DNA of 64,000 nucleotides from Ophiodon elongatus. Its lineage: Eukaryota; Chordata; Actinopteri; Perciformes; Hexagrammidae. The notes below the pieces were generated by a model that ran no database searches, was not told the origin of the DNA, and saw nothing but the letters and a program-made list of their open reading frames with translations. Positions 11,938 through 32,039 of the stretch are shown here, in pieces (positions within the stretch are counted from its first letter, which is position 1; each line of letters begins with the position of its first letter). The stretch spans positions 82,501 to 146,500 of the forward strand of contig JACSYO010000132.1 of assembly GCA_016806645.1 (NCBI GenBank), in the 5' to 3' direction. Position numbers and translations under genes: made by a program.

Positions 11938-13079
11938 GGGATGGTCAAGTTACTGTGCATACGCAGTAATACATTGTGGTATAACTTTGTAATACTTGGT
12001 AACTTGGTATTACCTAATGACCTAATATTATTGGTCTACTTGTGCTAATGCAAATGTGTGAGTTTGTGAACGCTTTGCCTGTGTTATTGTCGCATTGAAT
12101 GAACACTTGCAATGTCCCTCTGCGCACCAACACGTCAGCGCGTTCCATTAGCCAACTTTAATAATGGGAATTGAATCAAGGAAGTCGAGAGCCGTAAACA
12201 GAGACAGCTCGCCTTCAAAGTAAAAATGTAAAATACATCCATCGTGCACACTTGAAGTTGACCAAATCTCCAAATTTGAAACGTCTGAGTTTATAAAAGT
12301 TATGTATAGTTAAGTTCATGATAGGCAACTCTGTTTACAATTATTTTAGTTTCCTGCATTATGAACTGGATGTTGATTGTTCTGCCTGTAACTTCTAAGT
12401 CAGCCACAGCACCGACCACCAGAGGGGCCACCAGCAGACATTGGAATCAGCACTAAACTGACATGTTTCATTATACAACGTGAACAATGGCAGATAAATT
12501 ATACATCATACACAGACCATCACTTAAAGCCACAAATACCTAGATGGTCCTGTAACATTAACAACACATATATATATATATATTAGAAAAATAATTCATA
12601 ACAAATAAGACTAAAAGAAACATTTTGTGATTGCTGACATCATTTAGTTATTACATTTGCTCAATCTACTGCGAGATCATCCACATGTCCTTTCCCAATA
12701 AGTACATGTCTACTTTAAAGATTTTTTAAGTAATCCATAGACAGAGACGATGCTTGATAAATGAAAACATATTGTACATATATAGAAATATATAATGGAA
12801 GCAATTCAGCAGTTGAAGCAGTATTTCACTCTAAGTAAGGAGCAACAGTACACCCAGATGGACAAAACGTTTTCTAAAGGTATCATGTATTTAGTAAAAT
12901 TATGGGCTTTACAATATCCATGATTTTACTCATATTATATATATTAGGTGTTCATTTCTGTTCTGGGTATGTACTGAAGTAACGTAAATGTGTACGTAGG
13001 CTGCCTAGAGGCATAGTTAATTGTTGTTGACATAGAGTCACTGCGATAAAAATTTACCATATTTTTACCAGTAGTCTGG
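11938..13079. other. AT-rich intergenic DNA between the two tRNA genes
   Basis: No open frame of note, no exon and no recognisable repeat other than a short TA run near 12570-12583. Confidence 0.6.
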
Positions 13080-13152
13080 GCCCGGATAGCTCAGTCGGTA
13101 GAGCATCAGACTTTTAATCTGAGGGTCCAGGGTTCAAGTCCCTGTTCGGGCG
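13080..13152 (+). tRNA. tRNA-Lys (anticodon TTT)
   Basis: A 73-nt cloverleaf. The acceptor arm GCCCGGA pairs with TTCGGGC plus discriminator G. The D arm contains TAGCTCAGTCGGTAGAGC, the anticodon loop CTTTTAA carries TTT at 13113-13115, and the T arm carries the B box GGTTCAAGTCC. No intron. It reads AAA codons. A T5 stretch at 13162-13166 serves as Pol III terminator. Confidence 0.97.
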
Positions 13153-13161
13153 CTGCCACTG

Positions 13162-13166
13162 TTTTT
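13162..13166 (+). terminator. Pol III terminator of tRNA-Lys
   Basis: TTTTT lies 10 nt after the tRNA. Confidence 0.8.
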
Positions 13167-13324
13167 GACTGCGTCTCTCCAATAATTGCAAATCTGTATT
13201 GCATAACGACAATAAATCCATGATACAGTCAGAGAATAACCACCGAACGAAATGTCAGATTGTGTCTTGTACTTTTAGCATTTAGTGAACAGAGAGACTT
13301 TCTCCACCCCTTTGGATCAGATTA

Positions 13325-16300
13325 TTATTGGGCGCTGTCAGCACTGGGGATCTCGTTTCTGGTGTTCTTGTTCGGCTTTGCTTTGCAGTGGGTGATGCAA
13401 ACCGTCAGCACCATAATCAGCAGCACAGAACCCACAACCACATAGTACCAGTGGGGAAAGAGAAACCAAGAGGAACCTGGAGATGAAACTGAGGAAATGC
13501 AGAGAGAGAAAATTAAGCTGAGGCTAAAATCACAAATACTAGATGTTTTTGAGAGCCGATTATCCATTAAATGAAATCTCGGCGTCACGTGTTCTCACAT
13601 CATCACACTTTTCCAGAAAGCAGCGGCTCTGTATCTCTGCTGGTTGTATTATGTTGTATGTCATGATAAGTCTTTCAGTATTGTAGACTTGGCCAAGATT
13701 GAAGGGTGAGCTCTGACACCACATGTCTCCTATTTGCGTTATCATTATTACATTTCTGTGTTTCATATATTGAGGGGACATCCCTCGGCCTCCGTGTGTT
13801 AAGTTGAGCCAAGCCAATCCCAAAAAGGCTTATTTGTGATTTTAGACTGTGCAGCAATTTGGGAACTTGACCAATAAATTACAATCTGAAGTTCCCACGT
13901 AGAGAGGATGGTTACTCTCACTCCCAGCCTTGTAGAAAGACATTGGATGGGTGATAAAGAGTCCAGCTGCCTGCGGCTTCGTGTGAGAAACACGCAGGGA
14001 AATCTGCACCATGGAGGGAAGGCCATTGTGATCCCTACAAGCAGGCCTAAATCTAGGCCTCTCTAGTTAGTTCCCACAATGCAAAAATACACTCTCTTAC
14101 CTTGAAGCACGGTTCCTCTCCCAACTGTTAAACGTGAGTTCACATCGGCAACACAGTAGTACAGCCCCAGGTCTCTCTCCTCAATACTAGTGATCTTCAA
14201 CCCCAGAGATCGGCTCATCAACCCCACTGAGAAACGAGGGCTGAGCTGAAACCCTGAGGAAAAAAGTTGTAGTCTGCTGAAAGCATTTCAAATAATACTT
14301 CATTTTCTGTAATTAGAAGTTGCAAAGTTGTCCCTCCTTCCAAACTCAACCGTCCACAATACGCCTGTGTGTCTCCTGAGGACAGCAGCAGGTGTACGCA
14401 ACCTCGACCTCTGCAGCTCATGAGGAGTCAGGTGATAAGCTCCTATTTATCCAAGGCTTCCACTCAAACACTCAAAGTTTTCTGTTTTGTGTTCATAGTT
14501 TTAGTTTTTGTTACCCCTCTTTTCACACCACATTTGCCACTTAAATAGTCTTATGTAGTGTGCCTATCACTTCTGAGTTTTATGTTCTCTACAGCCTCAA
14601 CTCAGTTGTGTTTAGAGCTCAGTTTTTCCTGGTTCTGTATTTGTTCAAATCAGCATTTAGATCATGTACTACCTTGTACTGGTCGCCCCTCTCTGAGCCT
14701 GGCGCAGAGCACCACAGTGGGGGTGAGATCAGGGTTGTGCCTAAGCCACGTTGTGTCGTAGAGGTAGGAGATGTTACAGTCAAGAGTGACTGTTGAACCG
14801 TACTGGACATGCTGGACCTCAGCAGCCGGCACCAACGACATCCAAAAAGCAGCCGTGGTGATAAACCCTGGAGTGGAGCAAATGGACATCAACTTTACAA
14901 AAGAATGTTAAGTTTAGTCTTCAGCAAACCTTTGACGAAAACATTGTCAATTGACATGAAAACAATTAAGTTACAAAGCTAACGCATTTTTGGCAACAAT
15001 AAAAAGTTCCCACGGCCATTTTAACAGATGTCTTTTTTGGTAGTTGATGGAACTTACTTCCTCATAGCCCCCTCTGTTCTGGTGTGCCTCTGGGATCAAT
15101 ACTAGTTCCCCTTCTTTTCTCTATCTACCACACATTCTTCATCTGGGTCCCTTGTACAACATTTAATTCCACTGTTATGCAGTCCTTGTCATGAATCAAC
15201 TCCTGTTACCAATTGTATATCATTTCTCTAAGATGTTACAGAACTATTTATAGTGTGTTCACACAACCACACTACAAGTCATTTTCAATAGAAGCCGGTG
15301 ACATCAAGGTACAAACTAATGACCCCAAGTCAGGTGGTCTCAACTGGTCTCAGCGCTCCAATGAGGTTGTAAAGCATCAACTAATCACATGTTTTGTTTC
15401 ACCCTGTTCAGTTCCATGTAGTGAAATGCCGTTAGCCAGTTCCCAGTGCTATATAACAACATATGTGGACCATTCCACTGAATTGATGCCTTTGGCCTTA
15501 TCCCCAGGACATTACATGCATAAACATACATGAAAAGTATCTGTATAATAAATTATATTATCAAGCACATTATCCTGCATGTTGTCCTAATTACAATTTG
15601 AAGATCATGTAAAACCTAAATAAAAAATGTACCTAGAACACTGAAATAATTGGATTTGAACTGCCCTCACCCTCTAACCCCATGAAAAACAATGATTAGA
15701 ATCCTACCGAAATGTTTCTTCTCTTTATTTCCAATTTAGACATAAAATTAATGTTCCCATTAGAAGTTCATAATAACGTTTTAGTCGTTTCTACAGCTTC
15801 TCACTCAGTCCTGTTAACATACAATTTGGGACATTACACAAGTCACATGATCAACAGGAAGTAGCATCATTTGAGTCTCTCTCAAAAGCTAGTTCTCTCA
15901 CTCCATTTTCTGTATTTTCATCATATTGGGTGTGTTGGTAAATTGGGAGCGCTGTTGGAATCTACAGTTCAGTTGTTCATAGCCTCTGACTGTTGGAGCC
16001 ACAGTGGTACTCTAAACACTGTCTGAGGAGACGGAGCAGCAGGGCACCGGGAGCAGTGAACGTGGGAGAGTAACTTGTTTGTCATACTATTGAACAAAAC
16101 GTTTAGCTGAGCTAGCAAGGTTACATTTCCCCTTTCTCCCAACGTACGCTTTCGCCTTTTGTTTTCCAACTTATTTTCATAGGATATTGGTACAGCCTCA
16201 TGTCTCATCATAACCATTGTCAGCCTCACTGGCGATATTTTGCACGATACATATTGATAGGAATTGGGTTTTTTATTATCCATTTTAGCTTACCCGTTTA

Positions 16301-18371
16301 TTAATTCATATAGAAAAAGAACACTGTTTCTTTGAACAGCAGCTCTCTCATTATTGCGTCGAGCATCAGATTGGATTCACAAAGGAACTCTCAACGTACA
16401 ATCCTGAATAATTTCTTCGATGTGACGACATGTTACCAGATCACTTGTACACTCGCGCTGCTTCCAGTGGAGATGGGGATGAGAGCTTACAAAGCCCCAC
16501 ATGGGACGGGCATGCAGCCGAAGCTGATGTTATTCCTTCGGTCTTTTGGGAAATACCAGTGAGACCAAGGGATTGTGTTTGTGGCCTTTTCAGATGAGCT
16601 GGATGTCACCAAACGGGCCCCATCAGGATGTACGCCAATCCTGATTGGCTTGCTGTCTGCTGCCCAGCTGAGGGCTTGAGATCACTTTGGAGGGACGGCA
16701 GTTTTTCAGCTGAGTTTTCTGGTTGCTATGATACAGAATATCGATAGAAGAAGAGATGTCGGAACAAGTTAGAGTACTTTCTCTGGCCCTTGCTCTGGAT
16801 GAAGCACGCATGGGAAGAGAGGGAATCTCGTGAGCAATGGGATTATGTGGGCGAAGAAACATCTCGGTGATTACCATCGTTGTGTTCAGATTCACATCAA
16901 CTTTATTATCCAACACTCCAGCATTTGTTTGGTCCAGTGCTCCAGACATAGGGACACCAAGTAAAAACAATAAAAACAACAGCATCACATACACAATAAG
17001 ACCACAACATACTCCTGATAAAAGGCGATTTGTCCAAAACAGTAAGAGGGGATGGATCGGACTGTTGTGTTTCCAGAGGGACTCTAGAGGTGACCTCCAT
17101 CGCACCACCTAGATCTGAATGGGTGGTGTTGGTGTCACAAGGGCAAGTTTACCAGCTGTACTAGAGCCTTTTAACATGATAGAAACTTTAAGCTAACAAG
17201 GTTATTTTATTGTCAATGTACAACAGGGTTGCACAACAAAATGCAGATTGTAATACTATTTTGCTCCATAAGAAAAAACTCAAAATAAAACGGTTTTGGT
17301 CGGTGACTGGGGAGCCCACGTCTTCACAGAGACCTGGATCCATCGTGGACCAGGATCAAGCTGCACTTGACGGGCGGACAGCAGGACAGAGGACAGACAG
17401 CTGGACTCTGTGTTTACTTCATGATGCTTGGTGCTCAAACACAGTCAATGTTGATGGACAATGTTTCCCTGATGTTGGCCATATTATCTGCCCAAAGAAC
17501 TGTTTTTGTTGCTGCTGTTTACATTCCTCCTGAAGCGAATGCAAAAAAATGCACTACAGAAACGCACTACTGTTTTGGTTTTGTCTTGTCTTTCTTCAAC
17601 TGCAATTTGCTGTGTGACCCTGTGTTACATAATGACAATAAACTATCCTTGGATCTAAATGCCACTCGCTTCAAGAGGAAGTTGTCTTTCTGGGCCACAT
17701 TGTGAGCAGTGAAGGGATCCACCAAAACCCAGCTCTGGTCCGGCATGATCGCCTTCTCTAACGTAAATGGCCGTATGTTCGATATTCACAAGGGACATTT
17801 CAAAATGGAAGATTCCTCATCGTGTGAAGGGATTTCTGCCCACGCACATCCAGAGGAAGCAGGAGAGCTTTCTTCAGAGTCCCCAGGAACAATATACCTG
17901 AGATAGCTCTGGAACTCATTCATGTGCATCCCAAGTGAACTATCTAAGTAACATATTCAGTCACATGTTCTGAATCTCTTTCTTTATATTCATATTATAG
18001 CTGAATTTTACTAATTATAGCCGATATATATATATTATTTGTCTTCCCCGTGTTTTGTTATTTTGTAATCCGCTTTTGTCGATATAATGAAACAATGACT
18101 AATAATACAATTAATACATTATCCTCACTTTACTCCCATTTAACATTTGAAATGACCAAAGAAGCAAATGAAACAGCACCATGCGTCTGCCCCCCGCAGT
18201 ACAGACACAGAGAGGTGTGACAGTCATTGTAATCATCAGCCGCTGGGTCAGACTTCATCTCGTGAAAAGTGACTTTTCCTCACCTACGAGGTCTTTCTAT
18301 CCAAAATGATGGCACTTTGGGTGCATTTATTACTCACCAACAAGAATGCTTGTAATCCAGGGGGACGTCAT
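13325..18371 (-). CDS. Single V-domain immunoglobulin-like transmembrane receptor (NITR-like), 181 aa
   Basis: Four coding exons, all joined in phase 1: 18371-18338 (leader), 14867-14673, 14253-14101 and 13488-13325. The leader plus start of exon 2 form a signal peptide (MTSPWITSILV then GFITTAAFWMSLVPA). The V-type Ig domain has B-strand Cys42, FR2 Trp52 and the DLGLYYC motif with Cys110. It ends in a J-like VGRGTVL at 120-126. Extra Cys66 and an N-glycosylation sequon (NIS, 43) are present. A hydrophobic transmembrane helix spans about 141-161, followed by a 20-residue tail without ITIM, ITAM or tyrosine; the helix has no charged residue. Intron 2 (14672-14254) splits the V domain, whereas most V domains are single-exon. 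The J-like end and D-x-G-x-YYC recall fish NITR and other TCR/VJ-type innate receptors, but family assignment is inference. Ligand and signalling are unknown. Confidence 0.82.
14874..17289. other. Intron 1 of the Ig-like receptor gene, unassigned part
   Basis: No exon with splice context was found between the V-domain exon at 14867 and the LINE remnant. A 160-codon minus-strand frame at 16623-17108 lacks an ATG start and conserved motifs. It may be antisense to older LINE sequence. Confidence 0.5.
17290..17560 (+). mobile_element. Degraded LINE endonuclease-domain remnant
   Basis: Several plus-strand frames together carry pieces of a fish non-LTR endonuclease: FTETWI near 17315-17332, GLCVY near 17398, DAWCSNTVNVDGQ near 17425-17463 and AVYIPPEANAK near 17514-17548. 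Frames shift repeatedly and stops interrupt, so it is dead. It sits in intron 1 of the Ig-like receptor gene, antisense to it. Confidence 0.7.
17665..17740 (+). mobile_element. Short Ty3/gypsy-like polymerase fragment
   Basis: One frame reads EEVVFLGHIVSSEGIHQNP, resembling the conserved segment at the end of the reverse transcriptase domain of Ty3/gypsy elements. Only about 25 codons are recognisable and no LTRs are seen. Confidence 0.5.
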
Positions 18372-18494
18372 CTCGTAGTGTCTTTAGTCATTGCTATATG
18401 CTCCTGTTACTGATGGCTGTAACATGATGCTGTCACAGACCACAGATTTCCGGTTGAGCTGCAAAACCACTGTTTCCACTGAAGGCCCACTTTC

Positions 18495-18502
18495 TTTATA
18501 TA
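18495..18502 (-). promoter_or_regulatory. TATA box of the Ig-like receptor gene
   Basis: TATATAAA on the minus strand lies about 124 bp upstream of the leader ATG at 18371, implying transcription start near 18465 and a short 5' UTR. Confidence 0.65.
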
Positions 18503-20500
18503 TACCCTCTTCCGGTTTGGGTATGAGAGCATTTGTTTCAAGCTTTAAGCATTTGGACCGGGAAGAGAGCTGAAAATCTTTAAACGAACTGTTGAAGATT
18601 AGATTTTGGCCAATCTCTTGCTAAAGATGTTTTATGTTTTTTTAATTTAAATTTTTTATAATAATCTTCAGGGTTGTCTATGTAACTGCCTATATATTGT
18701 TTCACTTTCATCATCATGGAGCATCGTCTGATCCCTTACGTGCACCTTGTGGAGAACAGGAGCGAGGAGAGAGGAGGCGTGAGGAAACAAACAAAACAAA
18801 GTGTTTTCTGCACTCGCGACATTAAGGAGGCGTGACCACAGCTGGAATAATCTCAAACCATGGCAGGACTATATAACTATATACAAATATAACTTTTCCT
18901 ATTGTAGTCATAAGTTGTAGTTATTGAGATCAAACTTTCTGCTTCTCCACACCTGTTGCCTCGACTCACGTCTGCCAGAGGTCCTTAAACATGCAGCCAT
19001 AACTGGCCATCCAAAATATGACGCAGTTTGCTGCAGATGGATGTGAGATTAACTGTGGACAGACACAGAGGTGCCACTGACTCATTCACTCACTCACTTA
19101 CAGATGTATAATGATCTCATGATTCTCCTGGCGGAGATAATAATATAATACCGGTATATGTTGTTCTGAAATTGTCCATTCTGCAACATGAGTACTTTTG
19201 GTCCTTTAACTATATTTTGATTCTAATACTTTTGTACTTTTACTTAAGTGCCAGTTTATCATGTGGCTCATCTTGCCTGTTGTTGAATCATTTAGGGATT
19301 AAAAGAATCAAAATGTAATTAAACTGATATGTTTATCAAAACAAGATGTTGTTCTCTTGTTTATTCTACTCTTTAAAAGGCTCCAAAAGCCTTCCTTTGC
19401 GTATTAAAACACAAAGATAACCACTGTACCCGACCTGAGTCTTGTATCACTTCACCTTTTTTCATAGAGTTTGCAGGTCTGGGGTGGTGGTTCCCATTTT
19501 TAAAAAGGGGAACTGGAGAATCTGGTCCAATTATCAGGGTATCAAACTGCTCAGCCTCCCTGGGAATATCTTATTCCGCCTGGAAAGGAGGCTCTGATCA
19601 AATGCAAAGCCTCAGCATGAACTAATATACTCTAAAGAAATAAACAAAATATTTAAAATAGATATCCCATTCCCCCAGATAGTGGTGGGCACTTGGTACA
19701 GTCTGATTGACCACTTCCTGTTTGAAAGCGCTCTGCTTTAGGCTCAGGCGTGACAAGATCCTCTTTCACCAACCAGTAGTGGAACCCTGAGCAATAATAC
19801 CTCAACAGAAAAAGAAATGAGAACAAATGAAGACCAACGTAACTCCGGACAAACTCAAGTGAGACTGACTGAATGTGTGCACTACAAATATAATGTACTG
19901 CCCACAATACTGAATAAACTATGAGTATGGTGTATGAAACCAAAGCTCTGTGTCATTATTCATCTGTTACCTTATGCTTGCGTGTGAGTGCAGGAAAGTT
20001 TCAGACATTTCAATCTGTAGGCGCAGCCATCGCAGTGACTGAAGCCGTTGTGTGACAGTAGTCAGACAGTTTGATGGTCCCTCAGATGTCTGCCTCTACT
20101 CCAATACATGAAGGTATAGTTTAAAGAGAAAGTAGATGCTTTTCTTTTGGTAATTTGGGTAAACAAATCCTTTAATAACATGTAAAAAAAAATGTATAAG
20201 CTGATGCCAAAAAGTATTTTATGTTATGTTCTTGATCACTACTTCAGTTAGAAATTCATATAAATATATATATTATATTCTACGTTCCGATATTATATTA
20301 CATTACTAGTACTACAAAATAATATTAATACAAAAAAGACTTACTATTTACTATTACTATTCTAGTTGTTATATTGTGCTGAATTATCATTATTATGCAT
20401 GTGATTATTATTGGTATTATTGTTTGTATTATTATTGTAGTTTTGATTGTTGTTATTTCAACATGAGCAGCAGACGCAGTATCACCGTCGTCATCATTAT
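18503..20500. other. Intergenic DNA between the Ig-like receptor and rps6kb2
   Basis: Apart from a LINE fragment at 19460-19600 and AT-rich low-complexity sequence at about 20260-20460, nothing is recognised. A 96-codon minus-strand frame at 19653-19943 has no known motif and no splice context. Confidence 0.55.
19460..19600 (+). mobile_element. Non-LTR reverse-transcriptase fragment
   Basis: One plus frame reads GVVVPIFKKGNWRI then NYQGIKLLSLPGN, the start of a fish LINE reverse transcriptase (family motif VVPLFKKGD...NYRGITLLSLPGK). It corresponds to the RT segment also seen in the minus-strand element at 41636-42411. Confidence 0.75.
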
Positions 20501-20519
20501 GATTATCAGCAGCTGTTCC

Positions 20520-20801
20520 AGCGTTTTCCTTCCAGGACCTTCATGACGCAGCATGACCCGTGATGACGCAGCAGGCTAAAGGGCCATTCAGCGACAACAT
20601 CTCGGAGCGTCCACGCCGGGACACAGGAGGATGAAGGGAACCCAAACAGCTCTGCGTGTTGTTGCTTGGTTGGTCGACGGAAGGGTAACAGGAGCAATGG
20701 CGGTCCCGGCTGTCTGCGTATAGAGACACGACCTCGGGGTTCGGAGCTGTCGGACTGCGGACAGAGACAAGGAGGCGCGGGTGAAGACGGAGAGCTCTCA
20801 G
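20520..20801 (+). promoter_or_regulatory. rps6kb2: GC-rich promoter and putative 5' UTR exon of rps6kb2
   Basis: The base composition changes from AT-rich to CpG-rich here and stays so to about 21420. The first coding exon has a 3' splice site one base before its ATG (TCTGTTTCAG then GATGG), so a non-coding first exon must lie upstream. A candidate donor is CTCAG then GTGAAA at 20801/20802. No TATA box is seen. The transcription start is inferred, not shown. Confidence 0.5.
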
Positions 20802-22080
20802 GTGAAACGCTAGCTTAGCGTTAGCATGATCGCGAGCGCGCTACCTGTCAAACCAGCTGTCAACGTGATGGCGGCTCGTTTTATTCGACTGTTGCCGCTC
20901 AGGTTGAACCAGCTGGTGACTTAGCAGGACCAAGAGGCGACCTACCACGCGCTCAGTCCAACTGCGCGCGTGGCCGCCACCGAGTTTAGTCTCATGAAAC
21001 ATTAGCCGGGACGTTTCACTCACGTGTTGTTGTGTTTTCTGTTTGCCTCCTGCTTAGCTTGTATGCTACCGTGAAAAGTTAAGCTAGCCATCTTGAAGCC
21101 TTTGATGCTGAGCCGTCTGTGACTTGTGTCCCCTGGTGAAAAACACCACTCACTTTAAAGCCGCATCATGTCGAACACAAGGCGGTCCGGGTCCGCATTC
21201 ACCGTGAATGGTGGACCGTTAGCGGGGTCTATGGTTTACCAAGGCGGCGGCTAGCGCGAGGTTTCGGGTGGGCCAAGTGTAAGAATCCAGACTAGCCTCC
21301 AGGTTCACGGACGTGTGACCGGTAGTGTGTCTGTACGACCTGGGCTCCGTTCTAACTATCGGTGTAGAACGAGTCCCGGGTCTCTTGTTTTGCTCCGGAG
21401 ACGTCACGTGCGCGGCTCATGTCGAGAGGCGCTACATTCCTCATGGGGGTGGAAGAGTTGTCGAGCCGTCTGATGATGTGACCGAACCACACTCCCGTCT
21501 GTAGCTACACGTGGGATCATAACATCACATGTTACATTCCATATACCTTTTAAGTTAGCTTAAAAAGTACAAGAGGTTGTTTTAACGTCTAATAGCGGAC
21601 TGACTGTGTATTGTAGATCAAAATGAACATTTCATAATATCCACAATGCCATTTTTTAATTTTTATTTCTATCTCTATTAGATTTCTTACTGGGTATGCA
21701 TCTATGATTTAAATTTTTACTAGTCATAACTTAAGTGAGCCATTTGGCATATTATTACCTTTTTGGATATCCGGAACAGAGATCCATTGTACATTTAGGG
21801 ATATCTGCCGTTGCATTGTTTGTAGTCATTATTCTAATGGTAGATATCTTACATCACTATTTTGCTCGCCAATTGTGGATTTGCGTAACGTTTTTACTAG
21901 TCTGAATATATTTGGGATTTTCAAAATGACATAATGGATATCGGTTATGGTTTGTCATTTTGGATATCTGACATTTAAGTTATGATTAGGAACAACTGGA
22001 TTGTGATGTCTCTGAAATGTGAGTTTTTTTCCCAGCTAGAGTTCTATTGTAGATATTGATTGTACTATCTCTGTTTCAGG

Positions 22081-32039
<9,959 letters not shown>

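Noticed and set aside
16623..17108. 160-codon minus-strand frame with a hydrophobic stretch
   Set aside because: Starts at GTG, has no ATG near its start and no motif; lies beside LINE remnants in the Ig receptor intron.
19653..19943. 96-codon minus-strand frame next to a LINE fragment
   Set aside because: No recognisable domain or splice signals; composition fits chance.
21168..21254. 28-codon plus-strand frame with ATG in the CpG-rich region upstream of rps6kb2
   Set aside because: It would fall in the first intron if the donor at 20801 is used; too short to support alone.
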